Assembly (NCBI GenBank): GCA_046346665.1
Contig: JAXMHQ010000004.1
Location: forward strand, 62,001-126,000
Length of the DNA stretch: 64,000 nt
Source of the DNA: JAXMHQ01 sp046346665
Lineage (GTDB): Bacteria > Verrucomicrobiota > Verrucomicrobiia > Limisphaerales > JAXMHQ01
Direction: 5' to 3'
In this document: piece by piece, positions 1 through 9,030 of the stretch
How positions within the stretch are numbered: the stretch's first letter is position 1
Layout of the letters: each line of letters begins with the position of its first letter
Position numbers and translations under genes: made by a program
The notes under the pieces: model-generated
Database searches by the model: none
What the model was told of the DNA's origin: nothing
The model's input: only the letters and a program-made list of their open reading frames with translations

Positions 1-486
1 ATCACAATTCCCGAACTGGATTATCTTACCAACGACACCTGGGCGCTGGTCTCGGCGACGGCGGGCGGCATTCCTTACCCGATCTTGTTGCGGTCGGCCT
101 ATGGCAAGGGTTACCTCTACGTTCTGGCTGTGCCCGACAATTTCGGCGACCTCTATCATCTGCCCCGCGAAGTGCTCGGCGTCCTCCGCGGCGTGTTGCA
201 GCGCGATCTGCCCGTGCGCCTGGATGCGCCGGCGCAGGTCGCCTTGTTCGCTTACAACAACCGCACGTTCATCGTCGAATCCTTCCTGCCGGACGCCGGC
301 GAAGTCGGCGTGATCCTGCCCGGCAAAGTCGCCCGGCTCCGGAACCTGGTCACGGGCGAAACCGTCGACGGCCGGCCGCAACCCGCCAACCGCGGCCGGG
401 TTTGGCGCAACGAACCGCAGGACCAAACAGCATTTTCGCTGCAGCTCAAACCGCACAGCTACGCCGTGTTCGCGGCGGAAGATTAA
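1..486 (+). CDS. C-terminal part of a secreted protein, paralogue of the gene at 1490-3361 (5' end outside window)
   Basis: The reading frame is open from base 1, so this is the end of a longer gene and the ATG at 85 is internal. The visible 161 residues align throughout with the last part of the protein at 1490-3361. Shared stretches include LTNDSW, the PDNF.DLY.LP block, DAPAQVALFAY, FIVES.LP, LVTGET/LLTGET and the final PHSY.VFA. The function is unknown. In the complete paralogue this segment follows a barrel-like domain and looks like an all-beta C-terminal module. The GH5 gene starts 12 bases downstream, so the three genes are probably one operon for polysaccharide degradation. That role is inferred from context only. 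Confidence 0.8.
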   Translation: MTIPELDYLTNDTWALVSATAGGIPYPILLRSAYGKGYLYVLAVPDNFGDLYHLPREVLGVLRGVLQRDLPVRLDAPAQVALFAYNNRTFIVESFLPDAGEVGVILPGKVARLRNLVTGETVDGRPQPANRGRVWRNEPQDQTAFSLQLKPHSYAVFAAED

Positions 487-498
487 ACCCAATTCACC

Positions 499-1482
499 AT
501 GACGCATTTGCCGAAGAAAAACCTTCTGATCGCCTTATTCCTGGCCGTCTCCAGCGCCGGCTTCGCCGCGCCCACCGCCGTCGAAATTCACGGGCGCCTC
601 CGCGTCGACGGCAACCGCGTCGTGGATCAACACGGCGATCCGGTCACGCTTCGGGGAATGTCGTTTTACTGGAGCAGCATGGGCGGCCAGTCGAAATATT
701 ATAATACCAACGTCGTCCGCTGGCTCCGCGACGACTGGCATTGCAACCTCATCCGCGTCGCCATGGGTGTCGAAGGCGACGGCTACCTGGCTCACCCGGA
801 CCGCGAGAAGGCCAAAATGATCGCCATGGTCGACGCCGCCATCGCCGACGGGATTTACGTGCTGATCGACTGGCACGATCATCATGCCGATCAGCATCGC
901 GCCCAGGCGGAGGCGTTTTTCGAGGAGATGGCCGCGCGCTATGCGTCCGTGCCCAACGTGATTTATGAGACCTGGAACGAACCTGTCCAGCAGGACTGGG
1001 CCAAGGTCATCAAGCCCTACCACGAAGCCGTCGTCGCCCGCATCCGCGCCCGCGACCCGCTGAACCTCATCGCTTGCGGCACCCAGACGTATGCGCAGGA
1101 AGTCAACCGCGCCGCAATGAATCCCGTGCCCGGCTCAAATATTGTCTACACGCTCCATTTCTACGCCTCCACGCACCAGCAGGGCTATCGAAACAAGGCC
1201 GCCGCCGCGCTCAAAAACGGCGCCGCTCTCATGGTGACTGAATACGGCACCTGCGAAGCCAACGGCAGCGGCCGGATCGACGAGGCGGACTTCGCACGCT
1301 GGGTCGAGTTCATGAATCAAAACGGCCTCAGCTCCTGCAACTGGTCCGTCGCCGACCTCACTGAAACCTCCGCCGCACTCCGCCCGGGCGCCAGCCCCGA
1401 CGGCGGCTGGTCCACCAACCAGGTCAGCGCCTCGGGCAACCTCGTCCGCAACATGATCCGGACGTTCAACCCCGCGCCCTGA
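499..1482 (+). CDS. Secreted glycoside hydrolase family 5 (endoglucanase-like)
   Basis: The protein has 327 residues with a signal peptide over about residues 1-23 (KKNLL start, hydrophobic core, ending GFAAP). The GH5 TIM barrel carries the family signatures. YETWNEP holds the acid/base glutamate at about E161, and VTEYGT holds the nucleophile at about E248. LRGMSFYW, the HDHH segment and TLHFYAS fit subfamily-2-type endo-beta-1,4-glucanases. No carbohydrate-binding module or linker is present, so it is a single-domain enzyme for the periplasm or exterior. Substrate is likely beta-1,4-glucan or mannan and cannot be fixed by eye. It sits between two paralogous secreted proteins with gaps of 12 and 7 bases, indicating co-transcription. 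Confidence 0.9.
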   Translation: MTHLPKKNLLIALFLAVSSAGFAAPTAVEIHGRLRVDGNRVVDQHGDPVTLRGMSFYWSSMGGQSKYYNTNVVRWLRDDWHCNLIRVAMGVEGDGYLAHPDREKAKMIAMVDAAIADGIYVLIDWHDHHADQHRAQAEAFFEEMAARYASVPNVIYETWNEPVQQDWAKVIKPYHEAVVARIRARDPLNLIACGTQTYAQEVNRAAMNPVPGSNIVYTLHFYASTHQQGYRNKAAAALKNGAALMVTEYGTCEANGSGRIDEADFARWVEFMNQNGLSSCNWSVADLTETSAALRPGASPDGGWSTNQVSASGNLVRNMIRTFNPAP

Positions 1483-1489
1483 ATCCCGT

Positions 1490-3361
1490 ATGCGCCTCAA
1501 CACGCTCGCCGCACTATTCGTCGCCGCCCTGGCCTGTCTCCCAGCCGCCGCGGGTCAATACACCAACTTCAACGTCGCCATCTACATCCCCGTCGGCACC
1601 GTCCAGACTTTCAAGGATCCCGCGCGCCTCGCCTCAGACTGGGAACGCATCAGCCGGCAATTGAAGGTGGACAAGGTTTACATCGAGGTGCAGCGAAACC
1701 GGCAGCTTGCCTCCGACGACCTCCTGGAAAACGTCAAAAAATTCTTCGCCAGCCACGGCGTCCAAACCGCGGGCGGCATGGCCTTGTCCGACGAAGGCGG
1801 CGGCGGCCAGTTCCGGTCGTTCTGCTACACCGATCCCAAGGACCGCGCCTTCATCCAGCGCGCCGTCGAACTCGCCGCCCGGCATTTCGACGAAATCATC
1901 CAGGACGATTTCTTCTTCATCACCACCAAGAACGATTCCGACATCGCCGCGAAAGGCGACAAGTCCTGGACCCGGTTCCGGCTCGACCTCGCTTCTGAAG
2001 CGGCCGAAAGCCTGTTGATCAAACCCGCCAAAGCCGTCAATCCGCGAGTGAAAATGGTGATCAAGTTTCCGAATTGGTACGAGCATTTCCAGGGTCTTGG
2101 CTATGACCTCGAACGGGAACCGAAATTGTTCGACGGCATTTACACCGGGACCGAGACGCGCGACCCGGAGACAACCGATCAGAACCTGCAGCAATATGAG
2201 AGCTACCTGATTTACCGCTACTTTGAAAACATCAAGCCGGGCCGCAACGGCGGCGGCTGGGTGGACACGTTCAACATCCGCTATGTCGATCGCTACTCCG
2301 AACAGCTTTGGGACACGATGTTCGCCAAGGCGCCCGAAATGATGCTGTTCGCCTGGGCGGGAATGCTCCAGCCGTTCCGTGCCGGAAACCGCGGCGCCTG
2401 GGCATCGCTCCCCACCAGCTTCGACGCCGACGCCATTCTCGCCTCGTTCCGATCCAACGCACCGGCCGGCCTCACGAATCCCACCATGGCCCTCGCGGCC
2501 GGCAGGGCGCTCGAGCAGGCCGACGCCGTCGTTGGCCACCTCGGCATCCCCATCGGCATCGCTTCCTACAGGCCTTATCATTCCACCGGCGAGGATTTCC
2601 TGCACAATTACATCGGCAACCTCGGCATCCCCATCGATCTGCACCCGGAATTTCCCACCAACTCCGGCCTGGTGCTCCTGACCGAATGCGCCAAGGCCGA
2701 CCCCGCCGTCGTCTCCAAAATCAAACAGCACCTCGCCGGCGGCGGATCCGTCGTCATCACGTCCGGACTCCTCCGCGCGCTCCAGGGCAAAGGCATCGAG
2801 GATATCCTTGAAGTGGAATACACGGATCGAAAAATCCTCACGCACGAATTCTCCACCGGGTTCGGCTCGGGCGATTTCGGCGCGGTGGAAAACGCGGTCG
2901 GCAACGCCGACATGCTCATCCAGGACATCCGGTTTCTCACCAACGATTCCTGGGTGCTCGCGCGGGCGATGGCCGGTGGCAAAGGCTATCCCCTCCTGCT
3001 CATGAACCGGTATTCAAAGGGGGTCATCTATGTGTGGACCATCCCGGATAACTTCAACGACCTCTACCGCCTCCCGCCGCGCACGATGACGGCGATCAAG
3101 AATCAGTTGATGCGCGGATTCCCTGTGCGCATTGACGCGCCCGCTCAGGTGGCGCTTTTCGCCTACGACAACCACAGCTTCATCGTCGAATCGTACCTGC
3201 CCGTTGAAACCGAGGTCCGCATCCGCGTCGCCGGGGAATCGCACGGATTGAAAAACCTCCTGACCGGGGAAACCGCAGCCGGCCGGTCCGCCGGAGGCAA
3301 CTCGACCGAATTCACCGTGCGCATCCTCCCGCACAGCTACCAGGTGTTTGCGACAGATTAA
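1490..3361 (+). CDS. Uncharacterised secreted protein, barrel-like N-terminal domain plus beta C-terminal domain
   Basis: The protein has 623 residues with a signal peptide ending near AAAGQ (residue 22). Residues about 25-330 look like a (beta/alpha)8 barrel, with acidic residues at strand ends: YIEVQR, IIQDDFFF and GIYTGTETRD. This is reminiscent of clan GH-A hydrolases, but I do not recognise the family. Residues about 340-470 resemble a glutamine-amidotransferase-like fold (LGIPIGIASYRPY, GGGSVVITSGLL) of the kind following the barrel in GH42-type enzymes. The tail is the module shared with the partial gene at 1-486. It overlaps the convergent gene at 3358-4218 by 4 bases. A role in glycan breakdown beside the GH5 enzyme is inference. 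Confidence 0.75.
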   Translation: MRLNTLAALFVAALACLPAAAGQYTNFNVAIYIPVGTVQTFKDPARLASDWERISRQLKVDKVYIEVQRNRQLASDDLLENVKKFFASHGVQTAGGMALSDEGGGGQFRSFCYTDPKDRAFIQRAVELAARHFDEIIQDDFFFITTKNDSDIAAKGDKSWTRFRLDLASEAAESLLIKPAKAVNPRVKMVIKFPNWYEHFQGLGYDLEREPKLFDGIYTGTETRDPETTDQNLQQYESYLIYRYFENIKPGRNGGGWVDTFNIRYVDRYSEQLWDTMFAKAPEMMLFAWAGMLQPFRAGNRGAWASLPTSFDADAILASFRSNAPAGLTNPTMALAAGRALEQADAVVGHLGIPIGIASYRPYHSTGEDFLHNYIGNLGIPIDLHPEFPTNSGLVLLTECAKADPAVVSKIKQHLAGGGSVVITSGLLRALQGKGIEDILEVEYTDRKILTHEFSTGFGSGDFGAVENAVGNADMLIQDIRFLTNDSWVLARAMAGGKGYPLLLMNRYSKGVIYVWTIPDNFNDLYRLPPRTMTAIKNQLMRGFPVRIDAPAQVALFAYDNHSFIVESYLPVETEVRIRVAGESHGLKNLLTGETAAGRSAGGNSTEFTVRILPHSYQVFATD

Positions 3362-4218
3362 GGCTCGTCGCCCGGTTTGACCAGGAAGGTTTCCCGGCGC
3401 AATCCGCGCCGTGCGCGCACGAGGTCCTTGCCGGCTTCCTCGAGTCCATGCTCGGCCGCGAGCCGTGAAACTTCGGCCGACCGCGGGAGCAGCAGCAAAC
3501 CGTCGCCCCACGCGCACGAAGCAATTTTAAACACGCGCGTCAGATCCGCCACGGCATGACGGTAGGGCCTCGGGCCTCCGGCCGATTCGCCGGGCCGCAG
3601 CGGCGCATCCACAAAAAACGCGACCTGCTGGCGGAACAAGTGGTCCTCCATCGCCTTGAAACCGTCCGCCGCCACGAACTGCAGCCGCGGCGCCAGCGCC
3701 TGAATTTTTGCGATGCGCGACAGGAGGGCATTCGGGCGCCAGAACAACTTGAAACTTCCACGCCGGAGAGGTTGAACTCCGGGCAGCAGGGAGCCGCCTT
3801 GCTGAAACCGGTTCCGCACCAGCGCCTGGAACGCCAGCCCCGCCTTCCCGCCCGGCCGCCGTTTCAGTTCGCGCACCACGGATTTCCGGCTGGGCTTGAA
3901 TCGAAGAATTTTGCGGCGTAAATCCGGCCAGGCTTTTCCAAACAGGGCGCTCCAAAAAGCCGCCAACTCCGGGCTGCCCTCCACCAGAAGCACCCGGTCG
4001 GCAAGCCCCAGTTCGGCAACCGCCAGCGCCACCGCGCCCGGTCCCGCGAACGGTTCAATAAAGAGGGCAGGGCGGACCGGCAGCGACCGCAGCCACGCTG
4101 CCACCGCGGATCGAACCCACGGCCGGGCGCCGGGAAATAAAAACGGAGTCAACGACGACGGTTCGCGCTCCGCCGGGATGGGTTTGCGGGACCGTTTTTT
4201 GGATTTATTGCGCTTCAA
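3358..4218 (-). CDS. Dam/D12-like methyltransferase-fold protein with altered catalytic motif
   Basis: The protein has 286 residues. FIEPFAGPGAVAL at residues 53-65 is the SAM-binding motif I of D12-class (Dam-like) adenine methyltransferases. ALVRNRFQQGGS at about 133-144 matches the conserved 'NR.g.nG' region of that class. The catalytic motif IV, normally DPPY, reads DAPL at 205-208 (FFVDAPLRPGE). Loss of the second proline and of the aromatic residue that stacks on the flipped adenine argues against normal N6-adenine methylation. The N-terminus is very basic (MKRNKSKKRSRK). No restriction gene is adjacent. It could be an inactive relative, an RNA- or DNA-binding protein, or an enzyme with another substrate. 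Confidence 0.6.
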   Translation of the reverse strand: MKRNKSKKRSRKPIPAEREPSSLTPFLFPGARPWVRSAVAAWLRSLPVRPALFIEPFAGPGAVALAVAELGLADRVLLVEGSPELAAFWSALFGKAWPDLRRKILRFKPSRKSVVRELKRRPGGKAGLAFQALVRNRFQQGGSLLPGVQPLRRGSFKLFWRPNALLSRIAKIQALAPRLQFVAADGFKAMEDHLFRQQVAFFVDAPLRPGESAGGPRPYRHAVADLTRVFKIASCAWGDGLLLLPRSAEVSRLAAEHGLEEAGKDLVRARRGLRRETFLVKPGDEP

Positions 4219-4270
4219 GGTGCGATCTGTTTAGTCTCCGGCCTTCCGCAACGCAAGAAATTCATTTCTC

Positions 4271-4335
4271 GTAGCCGCGATCATCAGATCGCGGATCTCG
4301 AGCAAAGGGCACCGCAATCTGACGATTGCGGCTAC
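4271..4335. repeat. Pair of REP-like hairpins in inverted orientation (BIME-like)
   Basis: GTAGCCGCGATCATCAGATC begins at 4271 and folds as CCGCGATC/GATCGCGG. A second, opposite copy at 4311-4335 reads GCAATCTGACGATTGC and ends GGCTAC. The same hairpin recurs at 16390, 38413 and 43538. The TAG stop of the serine hydrolase (4332-4334) lies inside the second copy. A REP-associated transposase gene is at 34021-34779. Confidence 0.75.
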
Positions 4336-5822
4336 GGGGCCGATCCCGTCAACCGCGGCTGCCGGCTGGCTCCGAACGCCACATTGTAAGCCGAGTCGAA
4401 CTGCAACTGCCCGCCGTCGAAATGAAGATCGAACGTCACGATGTAAGGCGATTCGTCAAAACAAACCCGCGCGGTAAAAGTGTCGGGCGTGGTCCACGCC
4501 CCGCTGAACGCCGCCGGTTGCTCCGGCAAAATCCCGAACGCCAGCCGGCCTTCGCGCCACGCGCCCGCGCCGCAGGCCGATTCGTAACTGCGACCGTCGA
4601 TCTTCAGCGCCAGCACCGGTTCATGGCCGGGTTGAACCTTCAACATGGCGCTTTCGATGTTCAGCGCGTTCGTCCCGAATCGATAGGTGCGGCCGGAAAA
4701 GTTCAATCCCGGCGCGGGGCTGTTCGTCCCCATTTGCGGAGGCACCTGAAGGGTCTTCAATCGCGACGCCAGTTGCCCCTGTGCGGCGCTGTTCGCGGGC
4801 AGCGGCTTCGCGTGCATCGCCGGCAGCAGGTTGTCCCACACCAGGTTCATCACCGCACCCATGTTGCGGGTCCCGCTCGTGATCGCCAACACGGCGTCGT
4901 ATTCCGGCATCACAATGCAGAACTGCCCGAACGCACCGTCACCCCGGTAAAACCCGTGCCGGCACCGCCAGAACTGGAACCCGTAGCCCTGTTCCCAATC
5001 GCTGTCCGGATTGCTCCCGTTCGAAGTCTGCCGCGCCGTGGCCGTGTCGATCCAGCCGGCCGGCACCAGTTGTTTGCCCTGCCATTGGCCGCGCTGAAGA
5101 TAAAGCTGACCGAACGACGCGATGTCTTCCGTTCGGATGCTCAGCCCGTAGCCGCCCAGTGAGACGCCTTCCGGGCTGGATTCCCATTCCGGCGCGGCGA
5201 TGCCCAGCGGCTCAAACAACCGCGGGCGCAAATAATCCAGCGTGGTCCGGCCGGTCACGGCCTGCACGATGGCCGACAGCATGTAGGTCGCCGGCGTGTT
5301 GTAATAAAAATACGTTCCCGGCTTGTGCGCCACCGGCATCGCGAGAAATTGCTTCGTCAACTTGTTGCCGGATCGAAACGAAAACCCGTCCACCGCGTCC
5401 GCATGATGGCCGGTGGACATCATCAACAGGTCGCGCACGCGCATCGCCTTGAGATTTTCCGATGGCTCGGCCGGCGCGTCGTCTGGAAAGAATTTCAGGA
5501 TCGGATCATCCAGCGACAATCGCCCCTCGGCAATGGCCAGGCCGACCGCAGTCGAGGTGAAACTCTTGCTGAGCGAATACAACATGTGCCGCTTCTCCGG
5601 GCTGAACGGCGCCCACCAGCCTTCGGCGATTACCTTGCCGTGCCGGATCAGCATGAAGCTGTTCATCGAATCCACCTCGCGATCGGCCGCCTCGACGAAT
5701 TTGAGAATGCCTTGCGAGGAAACGCCTTGTTCTTCCGGGACACCGCGGGGAAGCGGGCCGGCCGGGCAGAGGGATAGGGAACAAGTCATGGCAACCAGGG
5801 TCGTCACAAGTGGGCGCATCAT
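4332..5822 (-). CDS. Secreted serine hydrolase, beta-lactamase/penicillin-binding class C family
   Basis: The start is placed at the double ATG (MMRPLVTT), giving 496 residues with a signal peptide ending about AGPLP. A much longer upstream reading frame exists but is arginine/alanine-rich and precedes the signal peptide. SLSK at residues 83-86 is the SxxK nucleophile motif (COG1680-type), and KPGTYFYYNTPATYML provides the Tyr-x-Asn element. Residues about 30-370 form the hydrolase domain. A C-terminal beta region of about 120 residues follows. Such proteins are esterases, peptidases or amidases, and the substrate is not predictable. The gene is divergent from the sensor kinase at 6046 across a 223-base GC-rich gap with no clear promoter. 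Confidence 0.85.
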   Translation of the reverse strand: MMRPLVTTLVAMTCSLSLCPAGPLPRGVPEEQGVSSQGILKFVEAADREVDSMNSFMLIRHGKVIAEGWWAPFSPEKRHMLYSLSKSFTSTAVGLAIAEGRLSLDDPILKFFPDDAPAEPSENLKAMRVRDLLMMSTGHHADAVDGFSFRSGNKLTKQFLAMPVAHKPGTYFYYNTPATYMLSAIVQAVTGRTTLDYLRPRLFEPLGIAAPEWESSPEGVSLGGYGLSIRTEDIASFGQLYLQRGQWQGKQLVPAGWIDTATARQTSNGSNPDSDWEQGYGFQFWRCRHGFYRGDGAFGQFCIVMPEYDAVLAITSGTRNMGAVMNLVWDNLLPAMHAKPLPANSAAQGQLASRLKTLQVPPQMGTNSPAPGLNFSGRTYRFGTNALNIESAMLKVQPGHEPVLALKIDGRSYESACGAGAWREGRLAFGILPEQPAAFSGAWTTPDTFTARVCFDESPYIVTFDLHFDGGQLQFDSAYNVAFGASRQPRLTGSAP

Positions 5823-6045
5823 AAACCGTGCGCGGCGGGCTGCGCCGGTGGGTTCCTGCGGATCCGTCAGCCTGCCGTCCCCGCAGCGTAGGACCCCGGC
5901 CCTCCGAAGGCAAGACAGGGCTGCCTTGCCAGGGCGCCACTCCGCGGCGCCAGCCGCGCGGAGCGCAGCCCTAGCGATCGCGGACCCCTTTAGGCCGAGG
6001 ATTTTTGCATTGCCGTTTGCGCCCGTTTTTCTGAACAATCCCGCC

Positions 6046-9030
6046 ATGCCGAAGTATTCCTGGTGCCTGGCGGCCGCGCTGATCCTGCCGCCCGCCGCCG
6101 TCCATGCTGAATCCTCGGCAACCGCCGCTTCCGCCTCGGCCGCCTTCCTGGTCGAATCCGTCCCCGCCAAGCTCCTGCCCCAAAGTTCGGTCATCACCCT
6201 GGCCTTGGGCCACGAAGGTTATCTCTGGCTCGGCACCCTCAACGGACTGGTCCGATTCGACGGCGTCCAGTCGCGCGTGTTCACCGAGGCCAACACCCCC
6301 GGCCTTTCCAGCAGCGAAATCGTCTACCTCGCCGAAGACAGCCGCAGCAACCTCTGGGTCGGCACCAAGTCCGCCGGACTGAATGTCATCCAGCCCGACG
6401 GCACCGTCTCCGCCATCGAAGGCGGACCGTCCGCCCACGTGGGCCGGTTGAAATGGCTCGGCGAAGACACCATGGGCCGCGTCTGGATGAATTTCGACGA
6501 CGGCCAGGTCTGGCGAATCCAGACGAACAACCTCGAAGTGTTCGCATCGCTCGCCAGGTCCCTGGCCATGGATCGTTCCGGCATTGTCTGGCTCGCCGGC
6601 CAGACGAATCTGTACGGCATCAGCTCACCCACCAACTCCATAGGGGGCGTGGTGGCTTTCGATATGCCGTTTCACCGGCTAGATTTTCTCCTCGCCGACC
6701 GTTCCCGCGGAATCTGGCTGCTCGCCGACGGGCGCGTTCAGAAATGGGTCGACGGCAGATTGGACAAGGATCTCGGCGAATATCCCTGGACCGGAGCACA
6801 GGTCTCCTCCGCCTGCCAGGACGACAAGGGCAACCTCGCCGTGGGCACCCTGGGGGCCGGAGTTTTTTATTACGATTCCACCAATCCACCGGTCCAAATC
6901 TCCAAACGCGAAGGACTCTCGAGCGACGCCGTCCTTTCTATCGCCGCCGATCCCGAAGGCGATTTGTGGATCGGGACGGACGGGGGCGGACTCAACCGCG
7001 CCCGGCACCGCCTGTTTGCCATTCAACCCGGTACCGCCGGGCTCACCATTCAATCGGTGTGCTCGGATCTCCGCGGCGGCGTTTGGTACGCCAATTTCGG
7101 CGGCATGATTTATCACTGGACCGGCGGATCGCTGCGCAGCTACGGAACCAACGAAGGCGTCGACCTCAACGTGCGCTGCGTCCTCGCCGATGCCTCGAAT
7201 GTCTGGGCCGGCACCGCGCTGCTCGGATTGTTCGTCAAACAGGACGAAGCGTTCAAGCAAACCCTGGGCGATCCGTATCCCATCAACCCACAGATCTCCG
7301 TCCTGTTCGAAAATCGCGCCGGCCACCTCTGGGTCGGCACGCAGCTCGGTCTCCTGCACCAGTCCGGCGACCAATGGAATTTGTTCACCATGACCAACGG
7401 CCTGCCGGCAGACGACGTCCGTGCCCTCGCGGAGGATGCCACGGGGCGAATCTGGATCGGCACCGACGGCGGCGGCCTCGCCAGCCTGCAGAGCAATACG
7501 CTCTCCGGGTTCCGCAAGAGCGACCAAACCCTCCCTAGCGACAGCGTCTCCGCCCTGTGCGAGGACACCAACGGCGTCCTCTGGGTCGGCACCCGCGCCG
7601 GACTCGCCCGGCTCCGCGACGGCAAATGGACCCGCTACACTTCCCAACCCGGCCTCGCCGGCGTCAGCGTGGGTTATCTCTTCGATGACCAGGAAGGATT
7701 CCTCTGGCTCGGATCGAACGGCGGCCTCCTTCGCGTTTCAAAGAAATCCCTGAACGACATTGCGGAAAAAGGCTCGGGGCCCGTCCAATTCCGGCTCTAC
7801 GGACCCGAAGACGGCCTGCCCACCACCGAATGCGCCCAAGGCACCCAGCCCGCCGCGTGCCGATCCACCGACGGCCGACTCTGGTTCGCCACCGTCCGCG
7901 GCCTGGTCTCCGTCCGGCCCGAGAAACTCAACCCGAACCCGGTCCTCGCCCCCGTCGTGATCGAATCCGTCCTCGTCGACAATGAAGGGCAGGGGACCAA
8001 CGCGCTGCGACCCGGCTCCTGGCCGGTGCTCACCATTCCCGCCGGCAAGGAACTCCTGGAAATCCGCTACACCGCCCTCAATCTCGGCAACGCCGACCGC
8101 ACCCGGTTCCGTTACCGCATGGAAGGCCATGAAACCTCCTGGACCGACGCCGGCAACGCGCGCGTGGCGCGCTTCAATAAATTGCCCCCGGGCGATTACC
8201 GGTTCCACGTCCAGGCGGCCAACGAGGACGGCGTCTGGAACGAGGCCGGCGCCGCGCTCGGTCTGGTGGTGCTCCCGCCGTTCTGGCGCACGTGGTGGTT
8301 CATCACCCTCAACGCCGCGATACTCCTCGCGATTCTCGTGCTCGTCATCCGCTACATTTCAACCCAGAAACTCCAGCGCCAGCTCGCCCTGATGCGCCAG
8401 CACGAGGCGCTCGAAAAGGAACGCGCCCGAATCGCGCGCGATCTCCACGATCAGCTCGGCGCCAATCTCACCCAGGTCGCCATCCTCGGCGAAATGGCCG
8501 CCGCCGACAAGGAATTGCCCGCCGAAGTCGAGGATCACGCCAAACAGATCTCCCAGACCGCCCGCGAAACCACTCACGCCCTCGACGAAATCGTCTGGGC
8601 TGTCAACCCGTCCAACGACACGCTCGAAGGCCTCGTGAATTACGCCTGCAAATACGCCCAGGAATATTTTCGCATCGCCGGCCTGCGATACCGCCTCGAT
8701 GTGCCCGCGCAATTGCCCGACCTCCCCATCGCGCCCGAGGTCCGGCACAACGTCTTCCTCGCCTTCAAGGAGGCCGTCAACAACGTCGTCAAACATGCCC
8801 AGGCCGCCGAAGCCCACATCCGCCTCGACCTCCAGCCCGGCCGCGCCGCCATCGAAATCCAGGACGACGGCCGCGGCCTGCCTCCCGACGCCGCCAATAA
8901 AGGCAGAAATGGTTTGCGTAACATGCGCCAGCGGATGGAGGATGTCGCGGGCGGATTCGCCGTAGAACCCGCCCAGGGCAAAGGCACCATCGTCCGGCTG
9001 ACCGTGCCCGTTGGATCCAAAACATCATGA
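6046..9030 (+). CDS. Sensor histidine kinase with Reg_prop beta-propeller and Y_Y_Y sensor domains
   Basis: The start at 6046 (MPKYSWCLAAAL, a signal peptide ending VHAES) gives 994 residues. The upstream open frame is non-coding extension. Residues about 45-600 contain repeated LWVGT/IWIGTDGGGL blades typical of two-component regulator propellers. A Y_Y_Y-like domain follows at about 640-745 (RFRYRMEGHETSWTDAG...LPPGDYRFHVQAANEDG). One membrane helix spans about 750-772. HisKA_3 has the phospho-accepting H801 in ARIARDLHDQLG, and HATPase motifs DDGRGLP and GKGTIVRLTV follow. This is the periplasmic-sensing architecture often tied to glycan sensing. The ATG of the regulator overlaps the stop (ATGA), so the two form a cognate pair. 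Confidence 0.93.
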   Translation: MPKYSWCLAAALILPPAAVHAESSATAASASAAFLVESVPAKLLPQSSVITLALGHEGYLWLGTLNGLVRFDGVQSRVFTEANTPGLSSSEIVYLAEDSRSNLWVGTKSAGLNVIQPDGTVSAIEGGPSAHVGRLKWLGEDTMGRVWMNFDDGQVWRIQTNNLEVFASLARSLAMDRSGIVWLAGQTNLYGISSPTNSIGGVVAFDMPFHRLDFLLADRSRGIWLLADGRVQKWVDGRLDKDLGEYPWTGAQVSSACQDDKGNLAVGTLGAGVFYYDSTNPPVQISKREGLSSDAVLSIAADPEGDLWIGTDGGGLNRARHRLFAIQPGTAGLTIQSVCSDLRGGVWYANFGGMIYHWTGGSLRSYGTNEGVDLNVRCVLADASNVWAGTALLGLFVKQDEAFKQTLGDPYPINPQISVLFENRAGHLWVGTQLGLLHQSGDQWNLFTMTNGLPADDVRALAEDATGRIWIGTDGGGLASLQSNTLSGFRKSDQTLPSDSVSALCEDTNGVLWVGTRAGLARLRDGKWTRYTSQPGLAGVSVGYLFDDQEGFLWLGSNGGLLRVSKKSLNDIAEKGSGPVQFRLYGPEDGLPTTECAQGTQPAACRSTDGRLWFATVRGLVSVRPEKLNPNPVLAPVVIESVLVDNEGQGTNALRPGSWPVLTIPAGKELLEIRYTALNLGNADRTRFRYRMEGHETSWTDAGNARVARFNKLPPGDYRFHVQAANEDGVWNEAGAALGLVVLPPFWRTWWFITLNAAILLAILVLVIRYISTQKLQRQLALMRQHEALEKERARIARDLHDQLGANLTQVAILGEMAAADKELPAEVEDHAKQISQTARETTHALDEIVWAVNPSNDTLEGLVNYACKYAQEYFRIAGLRYRLDVPAQLPDLPIAPEVRHNVFLAFKEAVNNVVKHAQAAEAHIRLDLQPGRAAIEIQDDGRGLPPDAANKGRNGLRNMRQRMEDVAGGFAVEPAQGKGTIVRLTVPVGSKTS

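Noticed and set aside
5823..6197. Extended N-termini for the serine hydrolase and the sensor kinase across their divergent gap
   Set aside because: Both extensions precede clear signal peptides and overlap each other on opposite strands.
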